From Pseudomonas sp. Irchel s3b2 (GTDB lineage Bacteria; Pseudomonadota; Gammaproteobacteria; Pseudomonadales; Pseudomonadaceae), in contig NZ_FYEB01000006.1 in the NCBI RefSeq assembly GCF_900187445.1, positions 62,001 to 126,000 of the forward strand: a DNA stretch of 64,000 nt, given 5' to 3'. Under the pieces are notes generated by a model. That model had not been told where the DNA came from. It did not search any database and saw only the letters and a list, made by a program, of their open reading frames with translations. Made by a program: the position numbers and the translations under genes. Shown piece by piece: positions 1 through 8,399 of this stretch. Every line of letters begins with the position of its first letter. Positions within the stretch are counted from its first letter, which is position 1.

Positions 1-480
1 CGGCCGACCGTCCACTACGCTTATCGGCCCTGTGACGATGCCCTGCTATCGATGTATGAACTCGCCGAGCGCAACTGGAAGCCCCAGAGCGGCCAGCGCT
101 TGCTTGATGACGAAATTCTTGGCGGCAATGACGAACTCGGCGTGCTGCTGATGGGGCATGCCAGAAACAGTTATTGGTATGGCTCACGCTTATCGATCCA
201 GCAAGCCCGGGCGCTGTGCCCCCATAACAGCGCCACCAGCCTGCAAGTGACGGCGGGAGTGCTGGCCGGTGTGATCTGGGCTATTCGCAATCCTCAACGC
301 GGCATCGTCGAACCGGATGAGTTGCCCTTCAGGGAGATTCTGCAGATCTGCATGCCCTACCTGGGCAATGTAGAAGGCATTTATTCCGACTGGACGCCGC
401 TTACCGGACGTCACTCACTGATGCCTGAGCAGACCGATGAATCCGATCCATGGCAATTCGTGAACGTCAGGATTACTTGA
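1..480 (+). CDS. hss: Homospermidine synthase, C-terminal part (5' end outside window)
   Basis: The reading frame is open from base 1 with no start codon needed, so the gene is cut by the left edge. The visible 159 residues look like the C-terminal part of a saccharopine-dehydrogenase-like homospermidine synthase, which makes homospermidine from putrescine and spermidine using NAD as a recycled cofactor. Segments that recall the family are PTVHYAY, DELGVLLMGHA, YWYGS, NSATSLQVTAGVLAG and the ending SDPWQFVNV. The next gene is convergent, so this is the last gene of its transcription unit. The assignment rests on remembered family similarity; the Rossmann half lies outside the window. Confidence 0.8.
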   Translation, partial: RPTVHYAYRPCDDALLSMYELAERNWKPQSGQRLLDDEILGGNDELGVLLMGHARNSYWYGSRLSIQQARALCPHNSATSLQVTAGVLAGVIWAIRNPQRGIVEPDELPFREILQICMPYLGNVEGIYSDWTPLTGRHSLMPEQTDESDPWQFVNVRIT

Positions 481-516
481 AGGCCTGACGTGGTTTATTC
501 CACGCCAGGCAACGGC

Positions 517-1221
517 TCAAATACCGGAACCGTTCTGAAATGAGTCGCCCGAACCGGACTCTCTCTGCCAGGCCCGGTGCAGAAGATCGATGACTTCTTC
601 GTCGGATGTCTGCGAAAAATCCGTGTACCAATGGCCGATCGAAATCAGCCAATCGGGGATCAGCGGGCAAATCAGCTCATCCACTTCGTCGCGCAGCGCT
701 TCTGCCGTCTCTAGAGGTGCCACCGGCACGGCAACGACGATGCGAGACGGCGCTTGCAGGCGCACAGCCTGTATCGCGGCCATCATCGTGGCACCTGTCG
801 CCAGGCCATCATCGATCAGGATCACCACCTGATCCTTGAGCGCCACAGGTGCGCGCGATGCACGGTATACCCGCTCGCGACGCAACAACTCCTGCGTTTC
901 CCTTGCAACCACGCCATCGAGCGTGCGTTGATCGATACCATTCGCCCGCAACGCATCGTCATTGACGATTTGTATGCCGCCACTGGCAATCGCGCCCATG
1001 GCGAACTCCTGATGGGATGGCACCCCCAGTTTGCGCACCAGCATCAGGTCCAGGCGAACCTCCAGGGCCGTGGCCACTTCATAGGCAACCGGAACGCCGC
1101 CACGGGGTAAGGCGAGGACGATGACATCGGCTTTTTTTGCGTATTTAAGCAATGGCTCCACCAGGCTTCGGCCGGCATCAACCCGGTCATGCAAGATGGT
1201 TTGCAATGAAGGACTAGTCAT
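517..1221 (-). CDS. Phosphoribosyltransferase family protein
   Basis: This is a 234-residue cytosolic protein of the type I phosphoribosyltransferase fold. The PRPP-binding loop is clear at residues 137-145 (DDGLATGAT), and an early PRGG turn lies at 39-42. The start is taken at the ATG at 1221 because GGGAGG lies seven bases upstream; an in-frame codon further upstream lacks such a site. It follows the universal stress protein gene on the same strand after about 80 bases, so the two may be co-transcribed. Stand-alone proteins of this type often sit beside stress genes in Pseudomonas, but the base or substrate cannot be told from sequence. Confidence 0.8.
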   Translation of the reverse strand: MTSPSLQTILHDRVDAGRSLVEPLLKYAKKADVIVLALPRGGVPVAYEVATALEVRLDLMLVRKLGVPSHQEFAMGAIASGGIQIVNDDALRANGIDQRTLDGVVARETQELLRRERVYRASRAPVALKDQVVILIDDGLATGATMMAAIQAVRLQAPSRIVVAVPVAPLETAEALRDEVDELICPLIPDWLISIGHWYTDFSQTSDEEVIDLLHRAWQRESGSGDSFQNGSGI

Positions 1222-1302
1222 TTGAAAACCTCCCTGGGGCGGGAGCCCCAAAAACGGGCGTTCGTTTGACGGCGGCCATCATTCCAATAGGGACGTCCGC
1301 CC

Positions 1303-2190
1303 TTAGACCGCCAGAATGCTGCAAGGCACCTGATACAGAATATGTTCGGTTGTGCTGCCAAGCAGCCGCTCCAGGCCACGGTATTGAGCTCTGCCCATCA
1401 CGATCACATCCATTTGATGCTCGTGGGCGAACTCACTCAGCACCGCGACAGGGTGCCCCATGATGAAATGCCGACACTCAGAGGGCACACCGAACCGAGC
1501 GGCCAGTTTTAGAAAGGACTTTTCCAGGTCAGCGCGCAACTCCCTGGTCAGCTCTGCGAGCGTCAGACCGCCGCCCAGATCCGCCAGAAAAGCCGCCGAA
1601 ATGTCACACGCGTACAGCAGATGCAACTCGGCATTGCACTGCAGCGCCAGGCTGGAAGCCTGCAGGATGATCCGGTCATTGAGTTCATTGTTCGAAGGCT
1701 CGGTGTCTGACACATCAACCGCGGCCACCACCTTCTGCGGCAAGGCATGGCACTCACCTCCCACCAGATAAACCGGGACCGGACAATGGCGCAACAAACG
1801 CCAATCCAGCGGCGTGAAGAACGCGCGCTTGAGCACGGGTTCATGCTGCACTTGCTTGATCAACAGATCGGGCTGCATTTGCGTGACATGGTCAAGGATG
1901 TCCTGACGCATGTTATCGGCCCATGCAACTTCGGTTGTCACCTCGATCCCCCGGCCCTGCATCTTTACCGCTTGTTCGTCGAGCCAATCGCGGTGTTCCT
2001 GCAGGTAGGTCGCCCGGGCCATTTTGCGGTCGCCTTCTTCGAGCAACGACAGAATATTCAACGAGGGAATCAAGCCGGCAATGTGCAAGCTCGCCCCGCT
2101 GGCCTTGGCCAGGGCGGCGCCATGGTTTATCGCAGGAGAATGGCGCAGCAGCGGGTTGATGATCAGTAATAACCGTTGATACTGGCTCAT
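1303..2190 (-). CDS. Tandem-domain universal stress protein (UspE-like)
   Basis: This 295-residue protein has two consecutive Usp domains, roughly 1-145 and 150-295. The first opens with YQRLLLIINPL and the second ends with DVIVMGRAQYRGLERLLGST. The terminal GST (278-280) matches the end of the ATP-binding motif of Usp proteins, but the preceding glycines do not have the exact G-2X-G-9X-G spacing, so nucleotide binding is uncertain. Two-domain Usps are cytosolic stress and survival proteins, often induced under low oxygen in pseudomonads. A perfect Anr/FNR-type site 86 bases upstream of the start supports such control here. The phosphoribosyltransferase gene follows on the same strand. Confidence 0.85.
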   Translation of the reverse strand: MSQYQRLLLIINPLLRHSPAINHGAALAKASGASLHIAGLIPSLNILSLLEEGDRKMARATYLQEHRDWLDEQAVKMQGRGIEVTTEVAWADNMRQDILDHVTQMQPDLLIKQVQHEPVLKRAFFTPLDWRLLRHCPVPVYLVGGECHALPQKVVAAVDVSDTEPSNNELNDRIILQASSLALQCNAELHLLYACDISAAFLADLGGGLTLAELTRELRADLEKSFLKLAARFGVPSECRHFIMGHPVAVLSEFAHEHQMDVIVMGRAQYRGLERLLGSTTEHILYQVPCSILAV

Positions 2191-2275
2191 GATTGACTCC
2201 AGACAGGTTGATCCTTGATGTCGGCTCGAGAATCCAGCATCAGGCCCAGACTCCTCCCCTAAAGTCTTTTGGGCC

Positions 2276-2289
2276 TTGATTTATATCAA
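2276..2289. promoter_or_regulatory. Anr/FNR box upstream of the usp gene
   Basis: TTGAT-TTAT-ATCAA is an exact match to the Anr/FNR consensus TTGAT-N4-ATCAA and is a perfect half-site dyad. It lies 86 bases from the start of the divergent-reading usp gene, a normal distance for an Anr-activated promoter. No convincing plus-strand gene follows it, so it most likely serves the usp gene. Confidence 0.75.
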
Positions 2290-2529
2290 TTCCTTGAATG
2301 AGGTATTGAAGGGGCCACTTGAAAAGAATAGTTCACAACGGTGCTGTGCAACTCGTACCGGACTCATCCGCGATAGCCGCTCGCCTGAAAATCGGCGATC
2401 TGCTGGCCGCACCTCGCCCACCGGTCGAGGGCTGCACACCGACGAAGATGTCGCCACTCTGTACGGCGGCGTTAAGGAGTACGTGAACCCAGTCGGTTAA
2501 ACGCATTCCCTGTGGGAGCGGGCTTGCCC

Positions 2530-2657
2530 TAATGCCAGTCAGTTAAGCGAAATTCCTGTAGGAGCGGGCTTGCCCGCGAAGGCGGCGGTACAGTCAATAC
2601 CGCTTTCGCGAGCAAGCTCGCTCCTCCAGGGTTCCGTGTCTTAACTGACTGGCATTA
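2530..2657. repeat. 128-bp MITE-like element with 18-bp terminal inverted repeats, carrying a REP pair
   Basis: The element begins TAATGCCAGTCAGTTAAG (2530-2547) and ends with its exact reverse complement (2640-2657). It is flanked by direct repeats GGGCTTGCCC at 2520-2529 and 2658-2667, as expected of a target duplication; however, that sequence is also part of the REP core, so the duplication could be coincidental. Inside is an inverted REP pair (about 2556-2632). The same terminal sequence recurs alone at 7235-7251. Confidence 0.65.
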
Positions 2658-2675
2658 GGGCTTGCCCGCGATGAG

Positions 2676-3450
2676 CATGGGTATCTACACATCTTCCCGA
2701 TTTTGATGGTGTACATATTCGTTTCTGCGGTAACGGCTGCTGGCGGTTTCGCTTTTACAGCGAGTCACTTTCGAAAAGCCTGCGCGGCCCGGCGGAAAGT
2801 AACCAAAGCGCTTCTGCCCCTGTCGTTCGGTGCCTCGCCCAGGCTCGGCATGCCCTCGCTCCGGTCCTGCTCCGCGGGCCCGCCGCGATCGGCCATCCAT
2901 GGCCGTGCGCGGCTAACCCGGCATCCATGCCGGGTTGCCCACTACGCAGAACCTCCACTCGGCCTCTCGAGGGGGCGGTGCATCAAGATCAACAGCTGCA
3001 GGCGAGCTAACGCTCGGCCTGTTGAGTGGTGAGAAGCGCAGTCGTATGCCGATCTATTGTGGGAGCAAGCCTGCTCGCGAAGCTGTTGATCTTGTCGTTG
3101 CCGTTGCCGTTGCCGTTGCTTTGGCTTTTGATCTGCTTGCCCCTTTCCCAGAGGCCGAACGCAGGTATTGCGTAGGGGGCACCGCGGCAAGGATGCCGCG
3201 GTAGCCGCCCACGGCCATGGATGGCCGATCGCGGCGGGCCCCCGGAGCAATGCCGGAGTGAGGGTATGCCGAGCCTGGGCGAGGCACCGAATGGCGGGGC
3301 AAGAGCCCTTGGTTACTTGGGGCTTTTCCAAGTGACCCGCCGTCAGGGCGGAACCCTAAGCGGCCGTTACCGCAGAAACGGATATGTACTCCGAAAACAC
3401 CAAGGCCCGGCAGTGAATCTCTGTAGCCCAAAGATGTGTAGATACCCATG
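2676..3450. repeat. 775-bp non-autonomous element with 20-bp terminal inverted repeats and 10-bp target duplication
   Basis: The left end CATGGGTATCTACACATCTT (2676-2695) is matched exactly by its reverse complement at 3431-3450. The element is flanked by the direct repeat CCGCGATGAG at 2666-2675 and 3451-3460. Removing it and one copy restores a continuous REP-like sequence. The arms continue inward as imperfect inverted repeats (for example CGTTTCTGCGGTAACGG near 2720 against CCGTTACCGCAGAAACG near 3365). No transposase is encoded, so it would have to move in trans. Similar long palindromic repeats occur in many Pseudomonas genomes and are often wrongly annotated as genes. Confidence 0.7.
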
Positions 3451-3614
3451 CCGCGATGAGGGAGTGTCAGTAGACATTAATGTTGCCTGATACTCCACCT
3501 TCGCGGGTTCCGTGGTTGGCTGACTGGTATTGGGTAATCACCAGGTTTTGTTTGTGACTCGGAAAATCGTCACCCAGTCCCAAGAACAAACAACTCCAAC
3601 ATGGCCCAAACAGC

Positions 3615-4838
3615 ATGCACCCGCAAAGACTGCCCCTGCACAACGAGTTGCACGCGCGCCCTTCTCTGTATTTCGACGAGCCCGCCCACGTCTTTCATCT
3701 GGCGTTTCTGGCCAATGACGGGCAATGCGACACCCTGCTGAGTCGCTGCTGCCCCGACCCCGTCGACCCGGATGCGGCCCAGGGCATCACCGAGCTGGAG
3801 GGCCATGCCTTGAAGTGGGAAAGGCACGCGGAGTTCCTGACGCTGACGCTGGTGGTGCCCTCCTCCAGTCACGAGCCATGCTGGAGCCCGCCCCCCAAAG
3901 CCTTGATGGAGCGGGTCGAGCCCTTCATGCAGCATGTGATCAACGCGGTGCAGATTGTGGTCCGCACCGATGCGTCCTTTTCCGGCGACCTGTCAGTTTA
4001 TGGATTCAAAGACCCTTGCGGCTCTTGCATCGGCGGTGGCGATGCGACGGTCTGGAGCGATTTTCGCTTGAGCGCCGACGGCACCAACCGTTTCCTGTTT
4101 GTTAACAAGCGTCTGAATGCGTATCGCCAGGGACGAATGATCCGCCGCCTGCTGGAAATCGAAACCTACCGAATGATGGCTTCACTTTCACTGACCACCG
4201 CAAAAGCTTTGAGCACTCAGCTCAATGTCTTCGACAAGACCCTGGTAAACCTCTCGGAACGTAACGCCGGCCCCGATACCGGCAATGCCAAAGCGTTGCT
4301 GACCGACATCGCCAACCTGTCTGCGCAAGTGGTGAGCAGCAGCGCAAAAACCCGACACCGTTTCAGCGCCACCCAAGCGTATGCACAGCTGGTTTTCGAA
4401 CGATTGGGCGAACTGCGCGAAAGCCATGTAGGTGATTGCCAGCGACTGGGTATCTTCATCGAAAGACGCTTCAAACCCACCGTCAGATACTGCACGGTCA
4501 CCGAACAACGCCTGGAGCAACTGGCCGAAAGCGTGGCCAACCTCGGCGACTTGTTGCAGGCCCGTGTCCAGGTGGAAATGGAAGAGCAGAACTCGGAAAT
4601 TCTGAAGAGCCTGAACGCCCGCGCCGATACTCAAATCAAAATTCAGCGCGCGGTCGAAGGCTTGTCGATTATCGCCATCACCTATTACTTGTTGAGCCTG
4701 TTCAAGCTGTTCTACTCGGGATTGCATGTCATGGGCGCGGACATTTCCGCGAGAGACGCCCTGCTGGCCATGACCCCGATCGCGCTCTGCGTCCTGCTGT
4801 TTATTTTGATCAGGATCAGGAAAGCCAAAGAACATTGA
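3615..4838 (+). CDS. DUF3422 family membrane protein
   Basis: This 407-residue protein starts HPQRLPLHNELHARPS, the opening typical of the DUF3422 family. The large N-terminal part is soluble, with helical stretches in 180-340, followed by two C-terminal membrane segments at about 350-372 (LSIIAITYYLLSLF) and 382-402 (LLAMTPIALCVLLFILI), ending in basic residues. The family is widespread in proteobacteria and has no established biochemical role that I know of. No strong ribosome-binding site precedes the ATG. The gene converges on the siderophore receptor gene. Confidence 0.85.
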   Translation: MHPQRLPLHNELHARPSLYFDEPAHVFHLAFLANDGQCDTLLSRCCPDPVDPDAAQGITELEGHALKWERHAEFLTLTLVVPSSSHEPCWSPPPKALMERVEPFMQHVINAVQIVVRTDASFSGDLSVYGFKDPCGSCIGGGDATVWSDFRLSADGTNRFLFVNKRLNAYRQGRMIRRLLEIETYRMMASLSLTTAKALSTQLNVFDKTLVNLSERNAGPDTGNAKALLTDIANLSAQVVSSSAKTRHRFSATQAYAQLVFERLGELRESHVGDCQRLGIFIERRFKPTVRYCTVTEQRLEQLAESVANLGDLLQARVQVEMEEQNSEILKSLNARADTQIKIQRAVEGLSIIAITYYLLSLFKLFYSGLHVMGADISARDALLAMTPIALCVLLFILIRIRKAKEH

Positions 4839-4913
4839 CCTACCGTAAGCATGACCGCCGCCCCGCTCCACCGGCTACATGGCAGAACGGGGCCGCGCGT
4901 CAAGGCAGTGCGA

Positions 4914-7001
4914 TCAGAACGTCACACTGGCACTGAGGCGTGCTGTGCGCGGCTCGCCGACATTGACCGCCAGTTGGCTGCCGGTGGAGGACGGGTAGTA
5001 CTGTTTGTCGAACAGGTTGTCGACATTGAATTGCAGCGAAGTCTTGTACCCGAACAGCGGCGACTCCCAACGCACGAAGGCATCGGCCACGGTGTAGCTG
5101 CTCAGCCAGAAATCGTTGGCGTTGTTGGCGGCGCGCTCGCCGATGTAACGCGCACCGGCACCGGTGTGCCAGGCCCCGAACTCCGTGGGGACGTTCAGGT
5201 GATGCGTGAGGTACAGGCTCGCGGTGTGCTTCGGTGCATTGGCGAGGCGATGACCTTCGTCATCCGGGTCGTCGAGGATTTCCGTGTGGGTATAAGCGTA
5301 GGTGCCGATCAGGTCCCAGCGCTCGGCCACACGCCCGGTGATGTCCAATTCCAGGCCCTGTGAGCCGACCTTGCCCGCCGCTTCCGAGAGGCTGACGCCA
5401 CCGACCGTCTGGCTGGTCACGACGTTTTTCTTGACGATGTCGAACAGCGCGAGGTTGATGTTCAGCCCCGGCAGCGGGTCGTACTTGGCGCCGACCTCAT
5501 AGCTGCGACCCTCCTCCGGATCGAACGTGTGGCCGGCATCGTCGACATCGGTATTAGGCTTGAACGAACGGCTGTAGTTGCCGTACAGCGACAAGGTCTC
5601 GGTGGCTTTGTAGACCAGGCCCAAAAACGGCACGAAGGCATCGCCGTTATCGTCACGGTTGACCTTGTAGCTGCTGCCGCGCCCCTGATCGCCGTACTGA
5701 TCGTAATGCTGCTGGCGACCGCCGAGGACCAGAATCCAGCGTTCGTCGAGGTGCCAGTTATCCTTGAAATACACGGAGCTGGAGGTCAGTTGATTGCTCA
5801 GATCGCTGTCTTTAGCGCTGACAAGGCTCGGCTCGGCCAGACGACCATAAACCGGCGACGTGATGTCGAAGCCTGACCGCGCGGCATTACGGTAGGTTTT
5901 GCCACGGAATTGATCAGACACTTCAGTGTCCGCACCGACCAGCAAATCGTGGCGCTGGCCGAACAGTTCCTGCTGGCCGATGAAGTCCCAGCTGGCGTAG
6001 CGAGTTTCATCGTCGTAATGAGCGCCGTTGGCGGCACGTCGCAGATTGTTGCCAGTCAACGAACTCGGCTGGGCAATCGAGAGGCTGTAGCGGTCGTTGT
6101 TCCAGCCGTAGGTGACGCGGGTTTTCCAATCGTCACTCAGCTGATACTCGAAACGCGCGTTGACCGTTTCACGGATGCCGACACTTTTGGCCCACTTTTC
6201 GTCCAGGCGCTTGTCGTAATCGATGTCCGCCGGATGACCGTTGGTGAACACGGTGCCGCGGTCGAAGGGATTGGAGTATTCGTTGTATTCGTAGCTCAGC
6301 GTCAAGCTGGCGCGGTCGCCGGTCCAGGTCAGCGATGGCGCGACCAGGGTGCTCTCACTCACGCCGTAGTTGCGCCAGTAATCCTCATGGCCGCGTTCAG
6401 CAATCAGGCGGTAGGCCAGGCCCGTATCTCCCAGCGGCCCGGTGGTGTCCACCGCCAGGGTGCCGCCGCCTTCGCTATAGGCCGAGCCGCTCAGGGTGGT
6501 GCTCTGGGTGTACTCAGGCTTCTTGCTGATCACGTTGATCAATCCGCCGGGCTCCAACGCGCCATACAACATCGAAGCAGGCCCTTTGAGCACTTCGATA
6601 CGCTCCGTCGTGGCGCTGAAGTTGCGCCCCAGATTGGAGCGCACGCCATCGCGCAGGATCGAGCCGTCATCGTTGGTGCCGAAACCGCGCTTGACCAGCG
6701 AGTCTCGCGAGCCGCCCAAGGTATTGCCCTGACTGACACCGCTGACAAACTTCATGGCGTCGTCCAGCGAGCGCACCTGATAGTCGGCCAGGGTTTGCTG
6801 GGTGACAACATTGACCGACTGCGCCTCTTCCTTGATCGGCACATTACTTTTACTCGCCGTGCTGGCTTGGGAGGTGGTGTAGCTTGTGTCTTGGCTGACG
6901 CGGCTCGCCTGGATATCCGTGGTCGGCAGTTCGATGGGTTCCTGTGCCCATAATGGACCGGCAAACATGACGCAGGACAAGGTTGGCAACGCATTTTTCA
7001 T
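4914..7001 (-). CDS. TonB-dependent siderophore receptor
   Basis: This is an outer-membrane ferric-siderophore receptor of about 695 residues. From the ATG at 7001 it has a signal peptide (MKNALPTLSCVMFAGPLWA, then QEP), then a TonB-box-like and plug region (VPIKEEAQSVNVVT, RIEVLKGPASMLYGALEPGG, INVISKKP), and a long beta-barrel ending SASVTF with the terminal Phe required for barrel assembly. There is no N-terminal signalling (STN) domain, so it is not a surface-signalling receptor of the FpvA type. An in-frame TTG at 7040 would add 13 residues; neither start has a good ribosome-binding site. A Fur box lies about 60 bases upstream. The siderophore cannot be named from sequence; no biosynthesis genes are nearby. 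Confidence 0.9.
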   Translation of the reverse strand: MKNALPTLSCVMFAGPLWAQEPIELPTTDIQASRVSQDTSYTTSQASTASKSNVPIKEEAQSVNVVTQQTLADYQVRSLDDAMKFVSGVSQGNTLGGSRDSLVKRGFGTNDDGSILRDGVRSNLGRNFSATTERIEVLKGPASMLYGALEPGGLINVISKKPEYTQSTTLSGSAYSEGGGTLAVDTTGPLGDTGLAYRLIAERGHEDYWRNYGVSESTLVAPSLTWTGDRASLTLSYEYNEYSNPFDRGTVFTNGHPADIDYDKRLDEKWAKSVGIRETVNARFEYQLSDDWKTRVTYGWNNDRYSLSIAQPSSLTGNNLRRAANGAHYDDETRYASWDFIGQQELFGQRHDLLVGADTEVSDQFRGKTYRNAARSGFDITSPVYGRLAEPSLVSAKDSDLSNQLTSSSVYFKDNWHLDERWILVLGGRQQHYDQYGDQGRGSSYKVNRDDNGDAFVPFLGLVYKATETLSLYGNYSRSFKPNTDVDDAGHTFDPEEGRSYEVGAKYDPLPGLNINLALFDIVKKNVVTSQTVGGVSLSEAAGKVGSQGLELDITGRVAERWDLIGTYAYTHTEILDDPDDEGHRLANAPKHTASLYLTHHLNVPTEFGAWHTGAGARYIGERAANNANDFWLSSYTVADAFVRWESPLFGYKTSLQFNVDNLFDKQYYPSSTGSQLAVNVGEPRTARLSASVTF

Positions 7002-7063
7002 GAAGACTTTGCGGCGGGCAAAGGGATGGGGATGGCTCAAAACGTCGCACTCAATGAGTTAAT

Positions 7064-7082
7064 AACAATGATTCTCATTGTA
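7064..7082. promoter_or_regulatory. Fur box of the siderophore receptor gene
   Basis: The 19 bases centred on ACAATGATTCTCATTGT form a near-perfect dyad and resemble the Fur consensus GATAATGATAATCATTATC. The site lies directly upstream of the minus-strand receptor gene, as expected for iron repression. Confidence 0.8.
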
Positions 7083-7375
7083 TGATGCGAGATATTTCCA
7101 GTAAATACCCTATTAACTAACGAGTTATTAATCCGCCCACTGGCTGCACTCTGTGCATGATTGCCCGCAAGTGCGCCACCAGTTCTCCAACCAGACCGCC
7201 TTCGCGGGCAAGCCACGCTCTCACAGGTTCCGCAGCTTAACTGACTGGCATTGGGGCAAGCCCACTCCCACAAGGGGTTACTCACGGCTGTATTACCCGG
7301 AAACAATCTCGTATCTCCTCTCGGTAGAATAGGGTCAAAATGCATCTTTTTGGCCACAACCCGAGACGAGATCCC

Positions 7376-7822
7376 ATGCGAACCTACCTGCGTCTGGCCG
7401 CCCTGAGCGCCCTTTTCATCTCTTCCCTGGCCCAGGCCGCCGACCTGATTCCCATCGAAGTTCACCGCGACGCCAATTGCGGCTGCTGCAAAAAATGGGT
7501 CAGTCATCTGGAAGCCAACGGTTTCAAGGTCGAAGACCATGTCGAAGCCGACATGAGCCAATTCAAGCAACAACACGGCGTGCCACCGCGCCTCGCGTCG
7601 TGTCACACCGGCCTTATCAATGGAAAATTCGTCGAAGGCCATGTGCCAGCCGATCAAGTACTGGCCTTGAGCAAGCGTAACGATCTGTTGGGGGTTGCCG
7701 CCCCCGGCATGCCCATGGGCTCGCCCGGCATGGAAATGGACGGCATGAGCGATGCCTACCAAGTGATCGGCCTGAAGAAGGACGGCACTGATGTAGTGGT
7801 AGCGGACTACCCCGCCCATTGA
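7376..7822 (+). CDS. DUF411 family periplasmic metal-associated protein
   Basis: This is a 148-residue secreted protein. The ATG at 7376 gives a clean signal peptide (RTYLRLAALSALFISSLAQA, then AD); an upstream ATG at 7340 would place 12 unneeded residues in front. The mature part begins IEVHRDANCGCCKKW, the conserved Cys cluster of DUF411 (C35, C37, C38), which is thought to bind metal, probably copper, but is not well characterised. A Met-rich stretch (PGMPMGSPGMEMDGM) near residue 120 also suits copper. Its stop overlaps the start of the DedA-like gene (TGATG), so the two are translationally coupled. Confidence 0.85.
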   Translation: MRTYLRLAALSALFISSLAQAADLIPIEVHRDANCGCCKKWVSHLEANGFKVEDHVEADMSQFKQQHGVPPRLASCHTGLINGKFVEGHVPADQVLALSKRNDLLGVAAPGMPMGSPGMEMDGMSDAYQVIGLKKDGTDVVVADYPAH

Positions 7823-8256
7823 TGTTCGGCGCCTACATCGGGCTGTTTCTCGCCGCATTCGGTGCCGCGACGCTGCTGCCACTGCAATCCGAAGCGGTGC
7901 TGGTGGGGTTGTTGCTCAGCGGCCAGTATTGGCTCTGGTCGCTGCTGGCGGTCGCAACGCTGGGCAATGTGTTGGGCTCGCTGCTGAACTGGTGGCTGGG
8001 GCGCGGCATCGAGCGGTTTCGCGACCGGCGCTGGTTTCCGGTCAGCCCTCGCCATCTCGAGCAAGCCCAAAAGCACTATCAGCGTTACGGCCATTGGTCG
8101 TTGCTACTGAGCTGGGTGCCCATCATTGGCGACCCACTGACGCTGGTGGCTGGCGTCATGCGCGAACCGCTGGGACGTTTCCTGGTGATCGTGACGCTCG
8201 CCAAGGGCGCCCGCTACGGTGTGCTGGCCCTGGCTACGCTGGGCTGGATGGGTTGA
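7822..8256 (+). CDS. YqaA/DedA-family membrane protein
   Basis: This 144-residue inner-membrane protein has hydrophobic segments at about 2-25 and 33-57 and two more in the last 60 residues (WSLLLSWVPIIGDPLTLVAG, then a final helix). The motif SWVPIIGDPLTLVAGVMRE is the family's membrane re-entrant loop with the conserved Gly-Asp-Pro. Members of the DedA/VTT superfamily are implicated in lipid transport and membrane homeostasis. The ATG overlaps the stop of the DUF411 gene, so the two proteins may be made together. Confidence 0.85.
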   Translation: MFGAYIGLFLAAFGAATLLPLQSEAVLVGLLLSGQYWLWSLLAVATLGNVLGSLLNWWLGRGIERFRDRRWFPVSPRHLEQAQKHYQRYGHWSLLLSWVPIIGDPLTLVAGVMREPLGRFLVIVTLAKGARYGVLALATLGWMG

Positions 8257-8399
8257 ACGATCATGCAGGGGCATGGCTGCGACAAAGAATGCGCGCTGCT
8301 GAAATCGCTTGACTGACCGGTATTACGGTCGTGACCTATGTTTAATGTCACCCTAATCATGCCGATCCAGCATCGGCAGATTTCCTGTGGAGCTCACCC

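Larger units (their letters stand above)
2191..3614. other. Long non-coding interval made of repeats
   Basis: No gene could be supported in this stretch. It holds the Anr box near its left end, then a REP locus that appears to have received two insertions, described separately at 2530-2657 and 2676-3450. The rest of the REP (about 3451-3515) resumes after the second insertion. Open frames here run on both strands, are low in complexity or follow the palindromic structure, and look like chance frames in GC-rich repeats. Confidence 0.7.

Noticed and set aside
2276..2500. 74-residue plus-strand frame starting in the Anr box
   Set aside because: It begins on the regulatory site itself, has no ribosome-binding site and no recognisable protein features.
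2685..3490. Several overlapping frames of 65-130 residues on both strands
   Set aside because: They lie inside the palindromic 775-bp repeat, are mirror-like and rich in Arg, Pro and simple repeats (for example an Ala-Thr run); these are repeat shadows, not genes.
5910..6953. 347-residue plus-strand frame opposite the siderophore receptor
   Set aside because: It is antisense to an intact receptor gene and comes from third-position GC bias; no ribosome-binding site or family match.
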